Source of the DNA: Arthrobacter sp. P2b
Lineage (GTDB): Bacteria > Actinomycetota > Actinomycetes > Actinomycetales > Micrococcaceae
DNA: 64,000 nucleotides
Reading direction: 5' to 3'
Assembly (NCBI RefSeq): GCF_900168295.1
Contig: NZ_FVZL01000001.1
Span: 706,134-770,133 of the forward strand
Below the pieces are notes generated by a model, which saw only the letters and a program-made list of their open reading frames with translations, was not told the DNA's origin and made no database searches. The translations under genes were made by a program, and so were the position numbers. Below, one piece after another: positions 12,451-22,089 of the stretch. Numbering within the stretch: position 1 is the stretch's first letter; each line of letters begins with the position of its first letter.

Positions 12451-13047
12451 TCAGTGCGCGCGGAGGCGGTTCCTGCCCCACCAGGTAAAGACGCCTCCGC
12501 CGAGGCCCACCAGGAGGACGCCGGCCGTGACGGCCGCCAGGTTGGGTGCGCCCGGGCCGTGGCTGCCGGGACGGGTCACCGCGGCGGCCTGGGTGGCCTT
12601 GGCTGAGCGGGTGACGGGCTTGTTCCAGTTTGATTCCGACGACGGTCCAGCCGTGGAGGGACTGACGCCGGCCGGGGTGCCGGTTTCGGGCGGGCCGGAC
12701 GTTCCGGCGGGGTCGGGAGCGTCGGCATCAGCCGGTTCTGCGGGCTCGGGGACCACAGTGGGGGCTGCGGGAGCGGGCGCGGAGGGCAGCTGGGGCTGCG
12801 GGGCCACCGGAGCAGGGCCGTCCGGCTGGCCGGGGGGATCGTCGGGATCCCGGGGCTTCTCTGTACGCTCCGTGGTCTTGGTTTCCGTTGGTTCCGCAGG
12901 ATAGGTGGTGCTGGTAGTGGCAGAACCTGTTGGCTCGGGCGAATCAGCGAAGGCGGCTCCGCCTGCGGGAAGGGTCACTGAGAGCGCCAGTACGGCTGCT
13001 GATGCGGTTGCCGAGGCAGCGCGGAGTATCGGGGAGGACGCGGTCAT
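12451..13047 (-). CDS. Proline-rich envelope protein with C-terminal membrane anchor
   Basis: This 198-aa protein has a signal peptide (1-34, ending AFADS). A long low-complexity Pro/Thr/Glu/Ala stalk follows (about 35-165). One transmembrane helix (about 168-187, AAVTAGVLLVGLGGGVFTWW) and a short Arg-rich tail (GRNRLRAH) end it. The layout resembles sortase substrates, but no LPxTG-type motif is present, so it is probably a membrane-tethered stalk protein. GAAAGG lies before the ATG. It follows the eleven-gene operon on the same strand beyond a hairpin, so it is probably transcribed separately. Function unknown. Confidence 0.75.
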   Translation of the reverse strand: MTASSPILRAASATASAAVLALSVTLPAGGAAFADSPEPTGSATTSTTYPAEPTETKTTERTEKPRDPDDPPGQPDGPAPVAPQPQLPSAPAPAAPTVVPEPAEPADADAPDPAGTSGPPETGTPAGVSPSTAGPSSESNWNKPVTRSAKATQAAAVTRPGSHGPGAPNLAAVTAGVLLVGLGGGVFTWWGRNRLRAH

Positions 13048-13120
13048 GGGTACCTTTCGACGCGCGCAGTCCCCCGTCTGCGGCTTTCTGGTGTCCCTGC
13101 AGTCTTCTACAACACGCCGG

Positions 13121-13151
13121 AGGGCCGCAAATCCATCGAATGTGCGGCCCT
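13121..13151 (-). terminator. Hairpin after the EccC-like gene
   Basis: A 9-bp perfect stem (13121-13129 with 13143-13151) lies 16 bases past the stop. It is the likely end of the large FN3-type operon. No clear U-run follows. Confidence 0.5.
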
Positions 13152-13166
13152 TCGGTTATATGGTTC

Positions 13167-16100
13167 CTAGTCCCGGTTTTCGGGCGGCAGCGCCACCTGG
13201 ATTTTGCGCGCCTTTCCGCGGCCCACCACGTATCCGCGGCCCGGGATGAAGTCCGGGCTGACCCGGCCCAGCGACGTGTTCAAAAGGCTGTCGCCCTCGA
13301 TGTCGCCGGGGTTCAGCAGCAGGCCCCGGCGGCCGGACTTGAAGGGCTGGGCGAGCTGCCATGCCGAGGACCAGGTGGAGGTTTCCGACTCCCCCACCAC
13401 CCATTGGTCCGCTTTGATGGACGCGGTGACGAGTTGTGCCACGCCGGATTCCGCCAAGGTATCCGTGTATTCCGTCAGGCCTTCGATGAAGATGGCCAGC
13501 CGGCCCGGGTTTCCGGAGGAATGCGCCACCAGGTCCTGCACCACCTCCGCCAGGTCATCGGGTCCCACCACGGAGCGGTTCCACAACGGCAGCGAGGCCA
13601 CCGCCGAGCGCCGGGCACCGAGGTAGATCAGCTCGGTTTCGGGGTTGGACCGGCGCAGGGCGTAGGCGAGCGTCACCAGGGCCACGGTGCGGCCGGCGCC
13701 GGGAGGTCCTGCCAGCAGCAGCGGACCGCGGGCCATGATTCCCGCGGGCTGCAGGGTTTCATCATCGACGCCGATAACCGGCACGTCCGGGCCGCCGGCC
13801 GGCAGCACGTCCAGTTCCACCTGGTCCGGAAGCCGCTCGATGGCAGGCGCTGCGTCCAGGCCCTGGCGCAGCATCGCTTCGCTGAGCTTGTGCACCTCGC
13901 GTGCCTGCAGGGCCAGGTTGGAGTTTCCGCCGAGCACGGCCAACTGGACTTCCAGCCCGTCCAGCAGTCCCCGGCCGGGCGGGGAGGTGGCGCCCAGGAC
14001 GTCGCGGGGCACGTCCAGGGAGAGGTAGTCGTCCTCGGAGGACAGGCGAAGCACCAGCCGGCGCTGGATGGAAGCGAGCAGCGACGCAGGCACGGCGTTG
14101 GGCCGGTCCCCCGTCACCACCAGGTGGATACCCAGGGCACGGCCGTCGGTTGCCAGTTGGAGGAAGATGTCCCAGAGTCCGGACAGCCGGCTGTGCTCAT
14201 AGGCCTCGCGGAACGCTGACATGCCGTCCACCAGGACAAAGATGCGCTTCTCCTCGGGCCTGTTGGCGAGCTTCCTGTACTCCACGATGGTGGATGCCCG
14301 GACTTCGGCGAAGCGGGCTGAGCGCTGGTCGGCGATGTCGCGCAGGAGGCGCAGCAAGCGGCCTACCCGTTCGACGTCGTCGCCGTCGATGATTTCACCC
14401 ACGTGCGGAAGTTCTTCCAGCATCCGCAGGCCGGCCGAGCCGCAGTCGATGCCGTAGACGTGGACGGGCCCGCCGCGGGGCGTGACGGCGGCGGCGATGG
14501 CTATCCCGCGCAGGGCGGCGGATTTTCCGGACCCGCCCGTGCCGTAAATGGCCATGTTGCCGTCCTTGTCCGGCTCATAAAACACGGTGGGCTGGTCCTG
14601 CCGGACGGGGTCGTCGGCCACGCCGAGCAGGAGCTGCTCGTCGGTACGGGGATTGGGCAACCTGGAGAAATCGTAGGTTTTGGCCAGTTCGTCCAGCCAT
14701 GGCTTGCGGGGCGGCCGGATGGCGAGCGCATCGGCGGCCCGCGCGATGTTTGCCGTCATCCTGGCGATATCGTTGGGCCCGGCAGGTTCGGCCACTGCCG
14801 GTTTTTTCGGGGCGGGCGCTTCCCAACTTGGCCCTGACCCGAAAGCCATTTCCACGATGTCGATCTGCGGACGCTGCGGTTTGTCGGTGGTCCATCCGCC
14901 GGCGTAACCGGTCTGGAACCCCTGGATGCGGCCCGGGCCGGTCTTCGCGGCGCCGCGCCCGGGAATGCCCGGGTCGAAGTAGGCGGCGTCCGGCACGCCC
15001 AGGATGTCGGTGGCGTCTTCCTCGTCCGCCATGCGCAGGGCCACCCGGAGGTTGGTGTTGGCGCGGAGGTTGTCCTTGATCACGCCGGCGGGCCGCTGGG
15101 TGGCCAGGATGAGGTGGAGGCCCAGGGACCGGCCGCGGGCAGCGACGTCCACCACGCCGTCCACGAACTCGGGGACCTCGCTGGCGAGGGCCGCGAATTC
15201 GTCCACGATGATGATGAGGTAGGGCGGTGCCTCGGGGTCGGCTTCGCGCTGCAGCGCCAGCAGGTCCTTCGCCTTCTTGCGGTTCAGCAGGTGCTCGCGG
15301 TAGTGGAGCTCAGCCCGGAGCGACGTCAGGGCGCGGCGCACCAGGTGCGGCGAGAGGTCGGTGACCAGGCCTACCGTGTGCGGAAGGTTGATGCAGTCGG
15401 CGAAGGCGGCGCCGCCCTTGTAGTCCACGAACAGGAAGCTGACGCGGTCCGGGCTGTAGGCGGCCGCCATCCCCATCACCCAGGACTGCAGGAACTCGGA
15501 CTTGCCGGCGCCGGTGGTGCCGCCCACCAGGGCGTGCGGGCCCTCGTTCTTCAGGTCCAGGTACAGCGGCTCGATGCCCTTGGACCCCACCAGGGCGCGG
15601 AGGGTGCCGTTGTCCTTCCGGTTAGGCACAGCGGTGGCGTGGACGGAGTTGTTTTCCGTCCAGCGTTCGGCCACTGCCTGGGGGTTGTCCAGGAAGTCCT
15701 TGCCGATCAGCGTTGCGTAGGAGACCGCGCGGGGCAGGTCCGAGTCGTCGTTCACCGGCTTGCCCACATCAACCACGGGGGCGAGCATCCGTGCCAGCTG
15801 GCCGGCGAGTTCGGCGTCCACGCTCTCGCAGCTGACCGGGTAGGTGTGGCGGCCCAGGCGTACCTGGCCGGTGGTGGTGCCGTGATCGCCGTCCACCACC
15901 ATAAAGTCCCGGCAGGCTGCCGGCAGGGCCTGGACGTCAGTGGCCACCCACATGACGTGGACGCCGGAGTCGGGTCCGCGTTCGGCAAGCCTGGTGAGGC
16001 GTCCGCGGTGCACGGGCGCGTCGTCCTCCACGATGACCAGCACAGATGGCAGCACCGGCGCTTCAATCTCATGCTTGGCGGGATCCACAGCGGGACGCAG

Positions 16101-17612
16101 GTCCGGGGCGGACCGTCTGGCGGCCGCCTCCCGCGCGTCGAGCAGGTCTTCGAGGCGGGCCACGAGTGAGGAGCCGCCGGCTGATCCGGCGGCGAGGTGG
16201 TCGCCGGAGAGGGGGCTGTGGCCGGAGCCGACGTGCGGCAGCCACTGCAGCCAGTTCCAGCGCTCCCGCGATTGCGCCGAAGTGATGGCGGTGAGGACCA
16301 CCTCCGCGGGCGAATGCAGCCCAACAAGCTGGAGCACCATGCCGCGGGCAACGTCGTCCACCAGGCCGCGCGCGCCGGCCAGGCCGAGGGAACCGGAGGT
16401 ACGGAACTGCGAGACCACGGGCACGCCTTCGATGTCCCGGAACTGCTTAAGGCAGTCCTGGATTTCGCGGGTGTACTGGACTTCGGTGTCGTTGCTGGAC
16501 GGTTCTTCCAGCTGGATGCGCGACGGCGCCGTCCCCAGCCCGAACCGCAGGCCCAGGAAGAACTCGTGCTCCGGGCGGTGGGTCCAGAGCAGCGGTCCGA
16601 GCTTGTAGATGGCATCAACGGTGTCACTGACCGACGGTGCTTCCTGCAGGCGGACAGCACGCTCCACCTGCTGGGCTTCGGTGAGGTCCTGCCGGAAGGC
16701 CGCCATGGAGGCCCGGAACTGCTTGAGTGCTTCCTTCTGCTGGCGCCTGCTCCGCATCTTCTGGTCCACATAATGGCCCACCACGAACAGCGGCATCATC
16801 AGCATGAACACCATCGACAGCGCGTTGCGCGTGACGGCGAAAATGACGGCACCCATCATCAGCGGGGTGATCAGCATGATGTAGGGGAAAGGCTGGTCAT
16901 CGGGCCGTTTGGGCCCGGCCGGAACCACCCGCTTGGGTTCCTCGAACCGCGGCACCACGCGGGGTGACCGGTTGAAGTCCACAAGGGGCGACGTCGGGGC
17001 TGCCGCATGGTTGTGCCCCAGCGGAACCACCGTCACGGTGGTGTCGCCCAGGGTGACCGTGTCCGAGGAGTTCAAGGTGGCGCGGGTAACGGGAAGGCCG
17101 TCCATCAGGAGCCCGTTGGCCGAGTTCGTGTCCACGATCTCCACGCTTTCGCCCACGGTGATGCGGGCATGGCGCTTGGAGGTCAGGGGGTCAGTGAGCC
17201 GGATGTCGACGTCCCGGTCCCGGCCGATGTAGCTGGTGCCGGTGGGCAGGGAAAATTCCCGTCCGACGTCGGGCCCGGACAGTACACGGAGGGTGGCGGC
17301 GGCCGGCCCGCGGCTGGCGCCGGGAACATGGAACTGTTCGCTCACCTGGGCCAGCGATACCACCGAGCCCGGGCGGAGGCCGGACTCGAGGAGGTTGTCG
17401 GTGCGGGTCAGGACGTTCCCGCTGATGCCGGCGCCCACGAAGGCCTCATCGATGCGCAGGGAAAGGTTCTCCGGCGCAGGGGTGCCCTTGCGGTCCGGGT
17501 CCGCAGCCCAGAGCACGGCGGCGATGTCAGCCACCGTGGCCAGGCCGTCCACGGTCACGGCCAGGTCCTTGGCTTCGGCGGGTTCCCTGCGGAGTGTCAG
17601 CCGGATCCTCAT
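13167..17612 (-). CDS. EccC-like FtsK/SpoIIIE ATPase with N-terminal FHA domain
   Basis: This 1,481-aa protein resembles the motor ATPase of type VII secretion systems. Residues 1-95 are a small alpha/beta domain. An FHA domain spans about 105-200 (YIGRDRDVDIRL, SKRHARI, NSANGLL). Two transmembrane helices are at about 240-285. Three P-loop ATPase domains follow. Walker A motifs are GGTTGAGKSEF near 700, GTGGSGKSAAL near 1027 and GPPGAGRTVAL near 1304. The third has Arg instead of the catalytic Lys. The first domain has an intact Walker B (IIIVDEF). It is last in the operon and its ATG overlaps the previous stop (ATGA). No WXG100 substrate, EccB, EccD or mycosin gene is visible nearby. Confidence 0.9.
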   Translation of the reverse strand: MRIRLTLRREPAEAKDLAVTVDGLATVADIAAVLWAADPDRKGTPAPENLSLRIDEAFVGAGISGNVLTRTDNLLESGLRPGSVVSLAQVSEQFHVPGASRGPAAATLRVLSGPDVGREFSLPTGTSYIGRDRDVDIRLTDPLTSKRHARITVGESVEIVDTNSANGLLMDGLPVTRATLNSSDTVTLGDTTVTVVPLGHNHAAAPTSPLVDFNRSPRVVPRFEEPKRVVPAGPKRPDDQPFPYIMLITPLMMGAVIFAVTRNALSMVFMLMMPLFVVGHYVDQKMRSRRQQKEALKQFRASMAAFRQDLTEAQQVERAVRLQEAPSVSDTVDAIYKLGPLLWTHRPEHEFFLGLRFGLGTAPSRIQLEEPSSNDTEVQYTREIQDCLKQFRDIEGVPVVSQFRTSGSLGLAGARGLVDDVARGMVLQLVGLHSPAEVVLTAITSAQSRERWNWLQWLPHVGSGHSPLSGDHLAAGSAGGSSLVARLEDLLDAREAAARRSAPDLRPAVDPAKHEIEAPVLPSVLVIVEDDAPVHRGRLTRLAERGPDSGVHVMWVATDVQALPAACRDFMVVDGDHGTTTGQVRLGRHTYPVSCESVDAELAGQLARMLAPVVDVGKPVNDDSDLPRAVSYATLIGKDFLDNPQAVAERWTENNSVHATAVPNRKDNGTLRALVGSKGIEPLYLDLKNEGPHALVGGTTGAGKSEFLQSWVMGMAAAYSPDRVSFLFVDYKGGAAFADCINLPHTVGLVTDLSPHLVRRALTSLRAELHYREHLLNRKKAKDLLALQREADPEAPPYLIIIVDEFAALASEVPEFVDGVVDVAARGRSLGLHLILATQRPAGVIKDNLRANTNLRVALRMADEEDATDILGVPDAAYFDPGIPGRGAAKTGPGRIQGFQTGYAGGWTTDKPQRPQIDIVEMAFGSGPSWEAPAPKKPAVAEPAGPNDIARMTANIARAADALAIRPPRKPWLDELAKTYDFSRLPNPRTDEQLLLGVADDPVRQDQPTVFYEPDKDGNMAIYGTGGSGKSAALRGIAIAAAVTPRGGPVHVYGIDCGSAGLRMLEELPHVGEIIDGDDVERVGRLLRLLRDIADQRSARFAEVRASTIVEYRKLANRPEEKRIFVLVDGMSAFREAYEHSRLSGLWDIFLQLATDGRALGIHLVVTGDRPNAVPASLLASIQRRLVLRLSSEDDYLSLDVPRDVLGATSPPGRGLLDGLEVQLAVLGGNSNLALQAREVHKLSEAMLRQGLDAAPAIERLPDQVELDVLPAGGPDVPVIGVDDETLQPAGIMARGPLLLAGPPGAGRTVALVTLAYALRRSNPETELIYLGARRSAVASLPLWNRSVVGPDDLAEVVQDLVAHSSGNPGRLAIFIEGLTEYTDTLAESGVAQLVTASIKADQWVVGESETSTWSSAWQLAQPFKSGRRGLLLNPGDIEGDSLLNTSLGRVSPDFIPGRGYVVGRGKARKIQVALPPENRD

Positions 17613-18313
17613 CCTTCGTCCACGCCCCTCATCTTCTCGAGGAGGTGGAGGTCGTCCGGTGTCACCAGGTGTGAGGTGACGGCGTGTTCCACGAGCCGTG
17701 CCCGGCGGTTGGTGGCGAGCTTGCCGCCGCCGCCGCGCAGCCCCACCACGCCCACGCGGTCCAGTTTGTCGCAGACGTTGTCCAGTTTCCGGTTGAAGCG
17801 GGTCAGGGCCCAGCCAAGGGTCTTGGCCGCCGCGGCTGAGGAGGGAATGGCGCTGAACCCCGTCCCTTCACGCCGGAGCATCGGCTCGGCAAGCGCCACA
17901 ATGAGCGCCTTCTGCGAATCGGTGAACACCACCGGGCCGATGGTGGTGTCGCCGTTGCTGTCGCCGTCGCGCGCCTCCTGTCGGAAGGAGGGAGTCTTCA
18001 GGTGCACCGCAAACTCGTACGTTGTGGGACCGGCCGTGAAAATGATGTTGGTGTGGCTGAACACCAGCGGGATGCGGGCGCCGGGCGAGAGCCATGCCTG
18101 CATGCCGCCCGAGGCGTCGGCAACGGTGGCGGACAGCATGCTGCCCACGTTGCTCAGCCACCAGATGCCGTCGTAGCGGGCCACCTGCAGGAACTGCCGG
18201 TGCAGGTACGGGTTGTCGTCCACCTCCAGGTCGCCTTCACGGCCGATGTTGAAGACGTCCTCGTCCGACGGCTCGTACCATTCACCACAGAAATCTATTG
18301 CTAGATCCCCCAT
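17609..18313 (-). CDS. Small FHA-like protein with C-terminal winged-helix-like region
   Basis: This 234-aa cytoplasmic protein starts at the ATG at 18313, eight bases after GAGGAGG. An in-frame TTG at 18337 lies upstream of that ribosome site and is rejected. Residues 20-110 look like an FHA fold (FNIGREGDLEVDDNPYLHRQFLQV...WWLSNVGS). The C-terminal part (about 145-225) is helical with VGLRGGGGKLATNRRARLVEHAV and may be a winged helix. The segment SAAAAKTLGWALTRFNRKLDN resembles HTH proteins that read kinase-linked signals. It overlaps the EccC-like gene by four bases. It probably links kinase phosphorylation to the ATPase, by inference. Confidence 0.75.
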   Translation of the reverse strand: MGDLAIDFCGEWYEPSDEDVFNIGREGDLEVDDNPYLHRQFLQVARYDGIWWLSNVGSMLSATVADASGGMQAWLSPGARIPLVFSHTNIIFTAGPTTYEFAVHLKTPSFRQEARDGDSNGDTTIGPVVFTDSQKALIVALAEPMLRREGTGFSAIPSSAAAAKTLGWALTRFNRKLDNVCDKLDRVGVVGLRGGGGKLATNRRARLVEHAVTSHLVTPDDLHLLEKMRGVDEG

Positions 18314-18358
18314 GCTCTGTGCCTCCTCAGTGGGCAATGTGCTTGTGTCATACGCCGG

Positions 18359-20128
18359 CTAATCCTCCAGGCAGGCAATGGAGTCCGGGCCCCCCGGAGA
18401 AGCACTGCCGTCGGCCCGTACCAGGATCACCTGAACGCAGAGAGGCCGTTCCGTCCGGCCGGAAACGATAGCGTAGTTCGTGTCTGTCGACTCGTAAGGG
18501 CCCTCGGACTTTGCTGATTTGACCCGCCATCGGAAGGTGTCGCCATCTTTCAAGTTCGGGTTGTCCCAACGAAAGATGATCAACGGCGGACCCAACCCCC
18601 CGCCCTGGACCTCGGGATGGAGGTCGGCTACTTCAGGCACCCCGCCATCCCCAAGGGCATCGGCGGGCGGATTGTTCACCTGCTGGGTCTCAACTGCTTC
18701 GGGCGTGTGCGGGGCGGCGTTTGCCACCACCAGGCCGACGACGGCGGCGAGCGCCAGCAGGGTCCCCCCGGAGAGGGCGAGCCAGAGGTTGCGCTTGCCG
18801 TGGTCCCTGGCCGGCGCCACGGCAGGCTCGTCCACCCTTGCCGGCCTGTGGACGGTGGCATCGGCAGCGCCCGTGTAGGAGGCATCGGCAGCATAAACGG
18901 GCCCGCCGTCATGAGGAGCAGCGCTTCCCGCGGCGCCGCGAAGGACCGTAGCCTGGGCCCATTCCTGCGGGCCGCCGTCGTGCCTAACGTCCTGGCCCGA
19001 GAGGCCGGCGGGGACCTGCGGGGCGGGCGCCGCCGGGGACGCGGGCAACGCCCCTGCTGCGGGAAGGCGCGACGGCGGTGCGGCGCTTCCTGGGCCGCCG
19101 GTTCCCCGGTTGTTGCCTCCCTTGCTTGTGTCCTGGGGCCACGTGCGTGCCGGAAAGGTGGGCGCGCTGCCTGTCCGCTCCGGATCGATGGCGGCGATGC
19201 TCCGGACACGGGTCTCCTCGAAGCCGTCGTCCGGGTGGCTGTCCTCCTGGTGCGGTTCCTCCAGCACCTCGAACGGCGTGACGGAGAGGTTGAGCTCGGC
19301 CTGGATCCGCTGCAGGGCAAGGGCGAAGGCGTGCGCGGACGAGTAGCGGGACTGCGGGGACTTTGCCATCGCCGTGGACAGCGCCAGTTCCAGGGACTCG
19401 GGCACGTCGGCGCGGCCCAGCCGGGGCAGGGCCATGGTGCTGATCCGGTTGATCAGCTCACGCTGCGAATTGTCCGCGCCGGGCATCACGAAGGGCGACC
19501 GGCCGGCCAGGAGCGTGTAGAGCGTCGCGCCGAGGGCCCAGACGTCCACCATCACGCCGTCCACGCTGCCGTCCCTGAACTGCTCGGGCGGCGACCACGG
19601 GATGGACATGCCCGAGTCGTCGTCGGAGTCGCCGGCCAGCGTGCCGGAGATTCCGAAGTCGGTGAGCGCCGGGCGGTTGTAGTCGGTCACCAGGATGTTG
19701 GCGGGCTTGATGTCACGGTGGGCAATGCCTGCGCGGTGGGCTGTTTCGACGGCGGACGCCACCTGGATGCCGACGGCCAGGACCTCATCCACGCTGAAAC
19801 GCTGACGGCGGTACCTGACGTCAAGGCTTGGCCGGGAGCAGTATTCCATGGCCAGGTAGGAGTGCCCGGCGTCGGTCACTTCCGCTTCGTAGATCGTGAC
19901 GATGTAGGGGTGCGAGGACAGCTGCGCCATCAGGTTGGCCTCGGACTCGAAGCGGCGGCGGGCGCCCTCGGTCTTCAGGTCCGAAAGCAGCACCTTGACG
20001 GCGACTTTCCGCCGGGGCCGGTCCTGCTCATACAGGTAGACGTCGGAGAACCCGCCGGAGCCGAGCAGGCTGATGTACGTAAACCCCGGGATGTGGGGCG
20101 GCGGCGCTACAGGCCGTTTGGAACTCAA
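18359..20128 (-). CDS. Membrane Ser/Thr protein kinase with extracellular domain
   Basis: This 589-aa kinase has a cytoplasmic Hanks-type domain (15-280), with the glycine loop LLGSGGFSDVY, Lys45, HRDIKPAN (Asp139) and DFG at 157-159. A Pro/Ala-rich juxtamembrane linker (about 300-440) and one TM helix (about 447-470) follow. The extracellular region of about 110 residues has fn3/beta-sandwich-like features (FRWDNPNLKDGDTFRWRV) rather than PASTA repeats. It starts with TTG overlapping the preceding stop (TTGA). Neighbouring FHA proteins are likely phospho-readers and the PP2C gene two places upstream its antagonist. It is comparable to Pkb2 of the bifidobacterial FN3 cluster. Confidence 0.92.
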   Translation of the reverse strand: MSSKRPVAPPPHIPGFTYISLLGSGGFSDVYLYEQDRPRRKVAVKVLLSDLKTEGARRRFESEANLMAQLSSHPYIVTIYEAEVTDAGHSYLAMEYCSRPSLDVRYRRQRFSVDEVLAVGIQVASAVETAHRAGIAHRDIKPANILVTDYNRPALTDFGISGTLAGDSDDDSGMSIPWSPPEQFRDGSVDGVMVDVWALGATLYTLLAGRSPFVMPGADNSQRELINRISTMALPRLGRADVPESLELALSTAMAKSPQSRYSSAHAFALALQRIQAELNLSVTPFEVLEEPHQEDSHPDDGFEETRVRSIAAIDPERTGSAPTFPARTWPQDTSKGGNNRGTGGPGSAAPPSRLPAAGALPASPAAPAPQVPAGLSGQDVRHDGGPQEWAQATVLRGAAGSAAPHDGGPVYAADASYTGAADATVHRPARVDEPAVAPARDHGKRNLWLALSGGTLLALAAVVGLVVANAAPHTPEAVETQQVNNPPADALGDGGVPEVADLHPEVQGGGLGPPLIIFRWDNPNLKDGDTFRWRVKSAKSEGPYESTDTNYAIVSGRTERPLCVQVILVRADGSASPGGPDSIACLED

Positions 20129-22089
20129 AGAATCTCCTCAAAACGCAGCGAGATGTTGTCTCCCAGTTCGGCGATGTCGCCGTCCAGCAGGATGGCCATC
20201 TCGTTCTGGGCCAGCCGGCGCGGCGGCTGGCCGTCCCGCACCAGGACGGTGCCGTTGGTGGCTTTCAGGTCGCAGAGCATGACGTGCCAGCCTTCCAGCC
20301 GGACTTCAACATGGGATCGGGAGATGTCGCCGCCGGGACTCGCCACCTGGACCAGGCGCGGCATAACGCCGCCCTGCACGCGGGATACGGACGGCTGCCG
20401 GCCGATGACCAGGGACTGGTCCAGATCCAGCAGCTCGCCGGTGGACAGGCGCATCCGGCCCAGCCTGGGACGGGCCACCTGGACGGCGTCAGGCAACAGC
20501 GCCGCTCCGCATGCTGCGCATTGGGCACGGGTGGGAGGGTTCGCGTGGCCCTGGGCACAGACCCGGGCCAGCACAGTGGGCCCTGCGGCGGGATCCGCGG
20601 AGACGGCCGGGGCGGGATGGGACACCATACCGGCGAGGCTGCCCTTCATCACGGTCTGGCCGTCGTGATCACCGTCAAAGTCCACCGCGGCCTGTGGATG
20701 CGCCCCTCCTTGCCAGCCAGTCCCTTCCGGCGGCGTTGTTCCCGCCACGGGTGCCGGCACGTCCGACGGCGGTGTTCCCGGGGTTGGCGGGATTGAGGGG
20801 GTTGGCGGTGCTGGAGGCGCGGCGATGTGCGCCGCTGCGGTTGGGGTTGCGGTGATGTGCGCCCCCACCTGCGCCTGCGCCTGGCCGGAGGCTGGGTTTC
20901 CCGTCCGCCAGGGTACGGAATCAATGAGGGTCCCGGCCTGGGCCGGGCGTGCTGCTGACACGGGCCCGTTGCCGGACCCGGGCCGGTGCCCGGGACCATC
21001 AAGCGGACCGGAGCCCGGCGCGCTTGCGGAGTCCCCGCTGGTGGCGGGCTCGCCCTGCACCTCCCCCTCGTCGGCGGGTTCAAGCGCCGCCCGCTGGGCC
21101 GCCGGCTCTAGGGCCGGGGCTTGGGCGGCGACCTCGGTCGGGGCCCGGAAAGAGGCCTGCGCAGCCTCGTCCGCCTCCGCGTCTTCCCGCACGGCCGCAT
21201 CTTCGATGTTCCGTATCACCGTGCGCTCCCACAAATGGTCATAGGAACCCGTGAGGTCACTGGCCGCCACAGTTTCAGCCTGTGCAGACCCCACCCCGCC
21301 AGGTGTGCTGCCTGCCTCCGCGGTCCCTGATTGAGAAGCGTCGAGCGGCGTGACGGATACCTGCGGAATCGGGGAAACCGGGGCGTGCCCCGCATGGCCT
21401 TCCATCTCCGGCTGCCCGCCGAAGCCCGCATCGTCGTGGTCCGGATCGTTGTGGTCCGCCTCGTCGTCGATAACTTCGAGCACTGTTTCCGCTGACACCC
21501 CGTGCTCCGGCGACACCGTCATTTCCAGCGCATCCGCTTCGGCTTCAACTTCCAGGTGCCCTTCGATGGCGGTTTCGGCGTCAACCTCTCCCTGAAGTGC
21601 AGCGGCGCCGACTGTCGCCTGCACTGAGCCGGCTCCTGCCTGTCCCGTAGCCAGCGCAAGGGTCAGGGACTGCAGCAGGACCGCCCCCTCACGCAGCGGA
21701 AGTTCCCGGTGCCCCTCGGAAGCAGCGTCCGGAATGGTGAGTGTGCACTGTCCCGGCATGTCGAAGCGGCGTTCGTTCCAGGTAGTGACGTCCCGGCCGT
21801 TGAGCTCCATTGTGCCGTCCGGCAACGCGACGGTGAGCTCCAGTTCCCCCCGCAGGAACACCCGCAGGGGCCCGGTGAAGTCGAGGATGCCGAAAGACGG
21901 GATGCTCGCCAGGGAGCCGCCGGAGCTGCTGGTGACGGCATGCAGTACTTCGTGGACCTCGGGTGTGTCCGCCAGCAGGGTCCAGAGCGCATCGGCAAGG
22001 GCGGGCGGTGTGTCCGGGCCGAGGAGGACGGCGGTCCGGGAACGGACGATGCCCAGCCAGGTGCCCGGTACGTAGCTAATGCCGGCCAT
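20125..22089 (-). CDS. FHA-domain protein with zinc ribbon
   Basis: This 654-aa soluble protein has an N-terminal globular region (1-130) of unknown fold. A long Ala/Pro/Glu-rich disordered stretch follows, then a zinc-ribbon-like cluster (CAQGH...CAACGAAL). The C-terminal FHA domain of about 100 residues has GRQPS, ISRSHVEV and LKATNGT. The start is set at the ATG at 22089, which has GGGGAG upstream. A longer in-frame start exists but would add Arg-rich residues inside the PP2C gene. It overlaps the PP2C gene by 14 bases and the kinase gene by four. It likely binds phospho-Thr made by the neighbouring kinase. Confidence 0.85.
   Translation of the reverse strand: MAGISYVPGTWLGIVRSRTAVLLGPDTPPALADALWTLLADTPEVHEVLHAVTSSSGGSLASIPSFGILDFTGPLRVFLRGELELTVALPDGTMELNGRDVTTWNERRFDMPGQCTLTIPDAASEGHRELPLREGAVLLQSLTLALATGQAGAGSVQATVGAAALQGEVDAETAIEGHLEVEAEADALEMTVSPEHGVSAETVLEVIDDEADHNDPDHDDAGFGGQPEMEGHAGHAPVSPIPQVSVTPLDASQSGTAEAGSTPGGVGSAQAETVAASDLTGSYDHLWERTVIRNIEDAAVREDAEADEAAQASFRAPTEVAAQAPALEPAAQRAALEPADEGEVQGEPATSGDSASAPGSGPLDGPGHRPGSGNGPVSAARPAQAGTLIDSVPWRTGNPASGQAQAQVGAHITATPTAAAHIAAPPAPPTPSIPPTPGTPPSDVPAPVAGTTPPEGTGWQGGAHPQAAVDFDGDHDGQTVMKGSLAGMVSHPAPAVSADPAAGPTVLARVCAQGHANPPTRAQCAACGAALLPDAVQVARPRLGRMRLSTGELLDLDQSLVIGRQPSVSRVQGGVMPRLVQVASPGGDISRSHVEVRLEGWHVMLCDLKATNGTVLVRDGQPPRRLAQNEMAILLDGDIAELGDNISLRFEEIL

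Noticed and set aside
13048-13166. A small WXG100 (EsxA-like) gene near the EccC-like ATPase
   Set aside because: No short frame with a central Trp-x-Gly in a helical hairpin was found here or elsewhere in the cluster.
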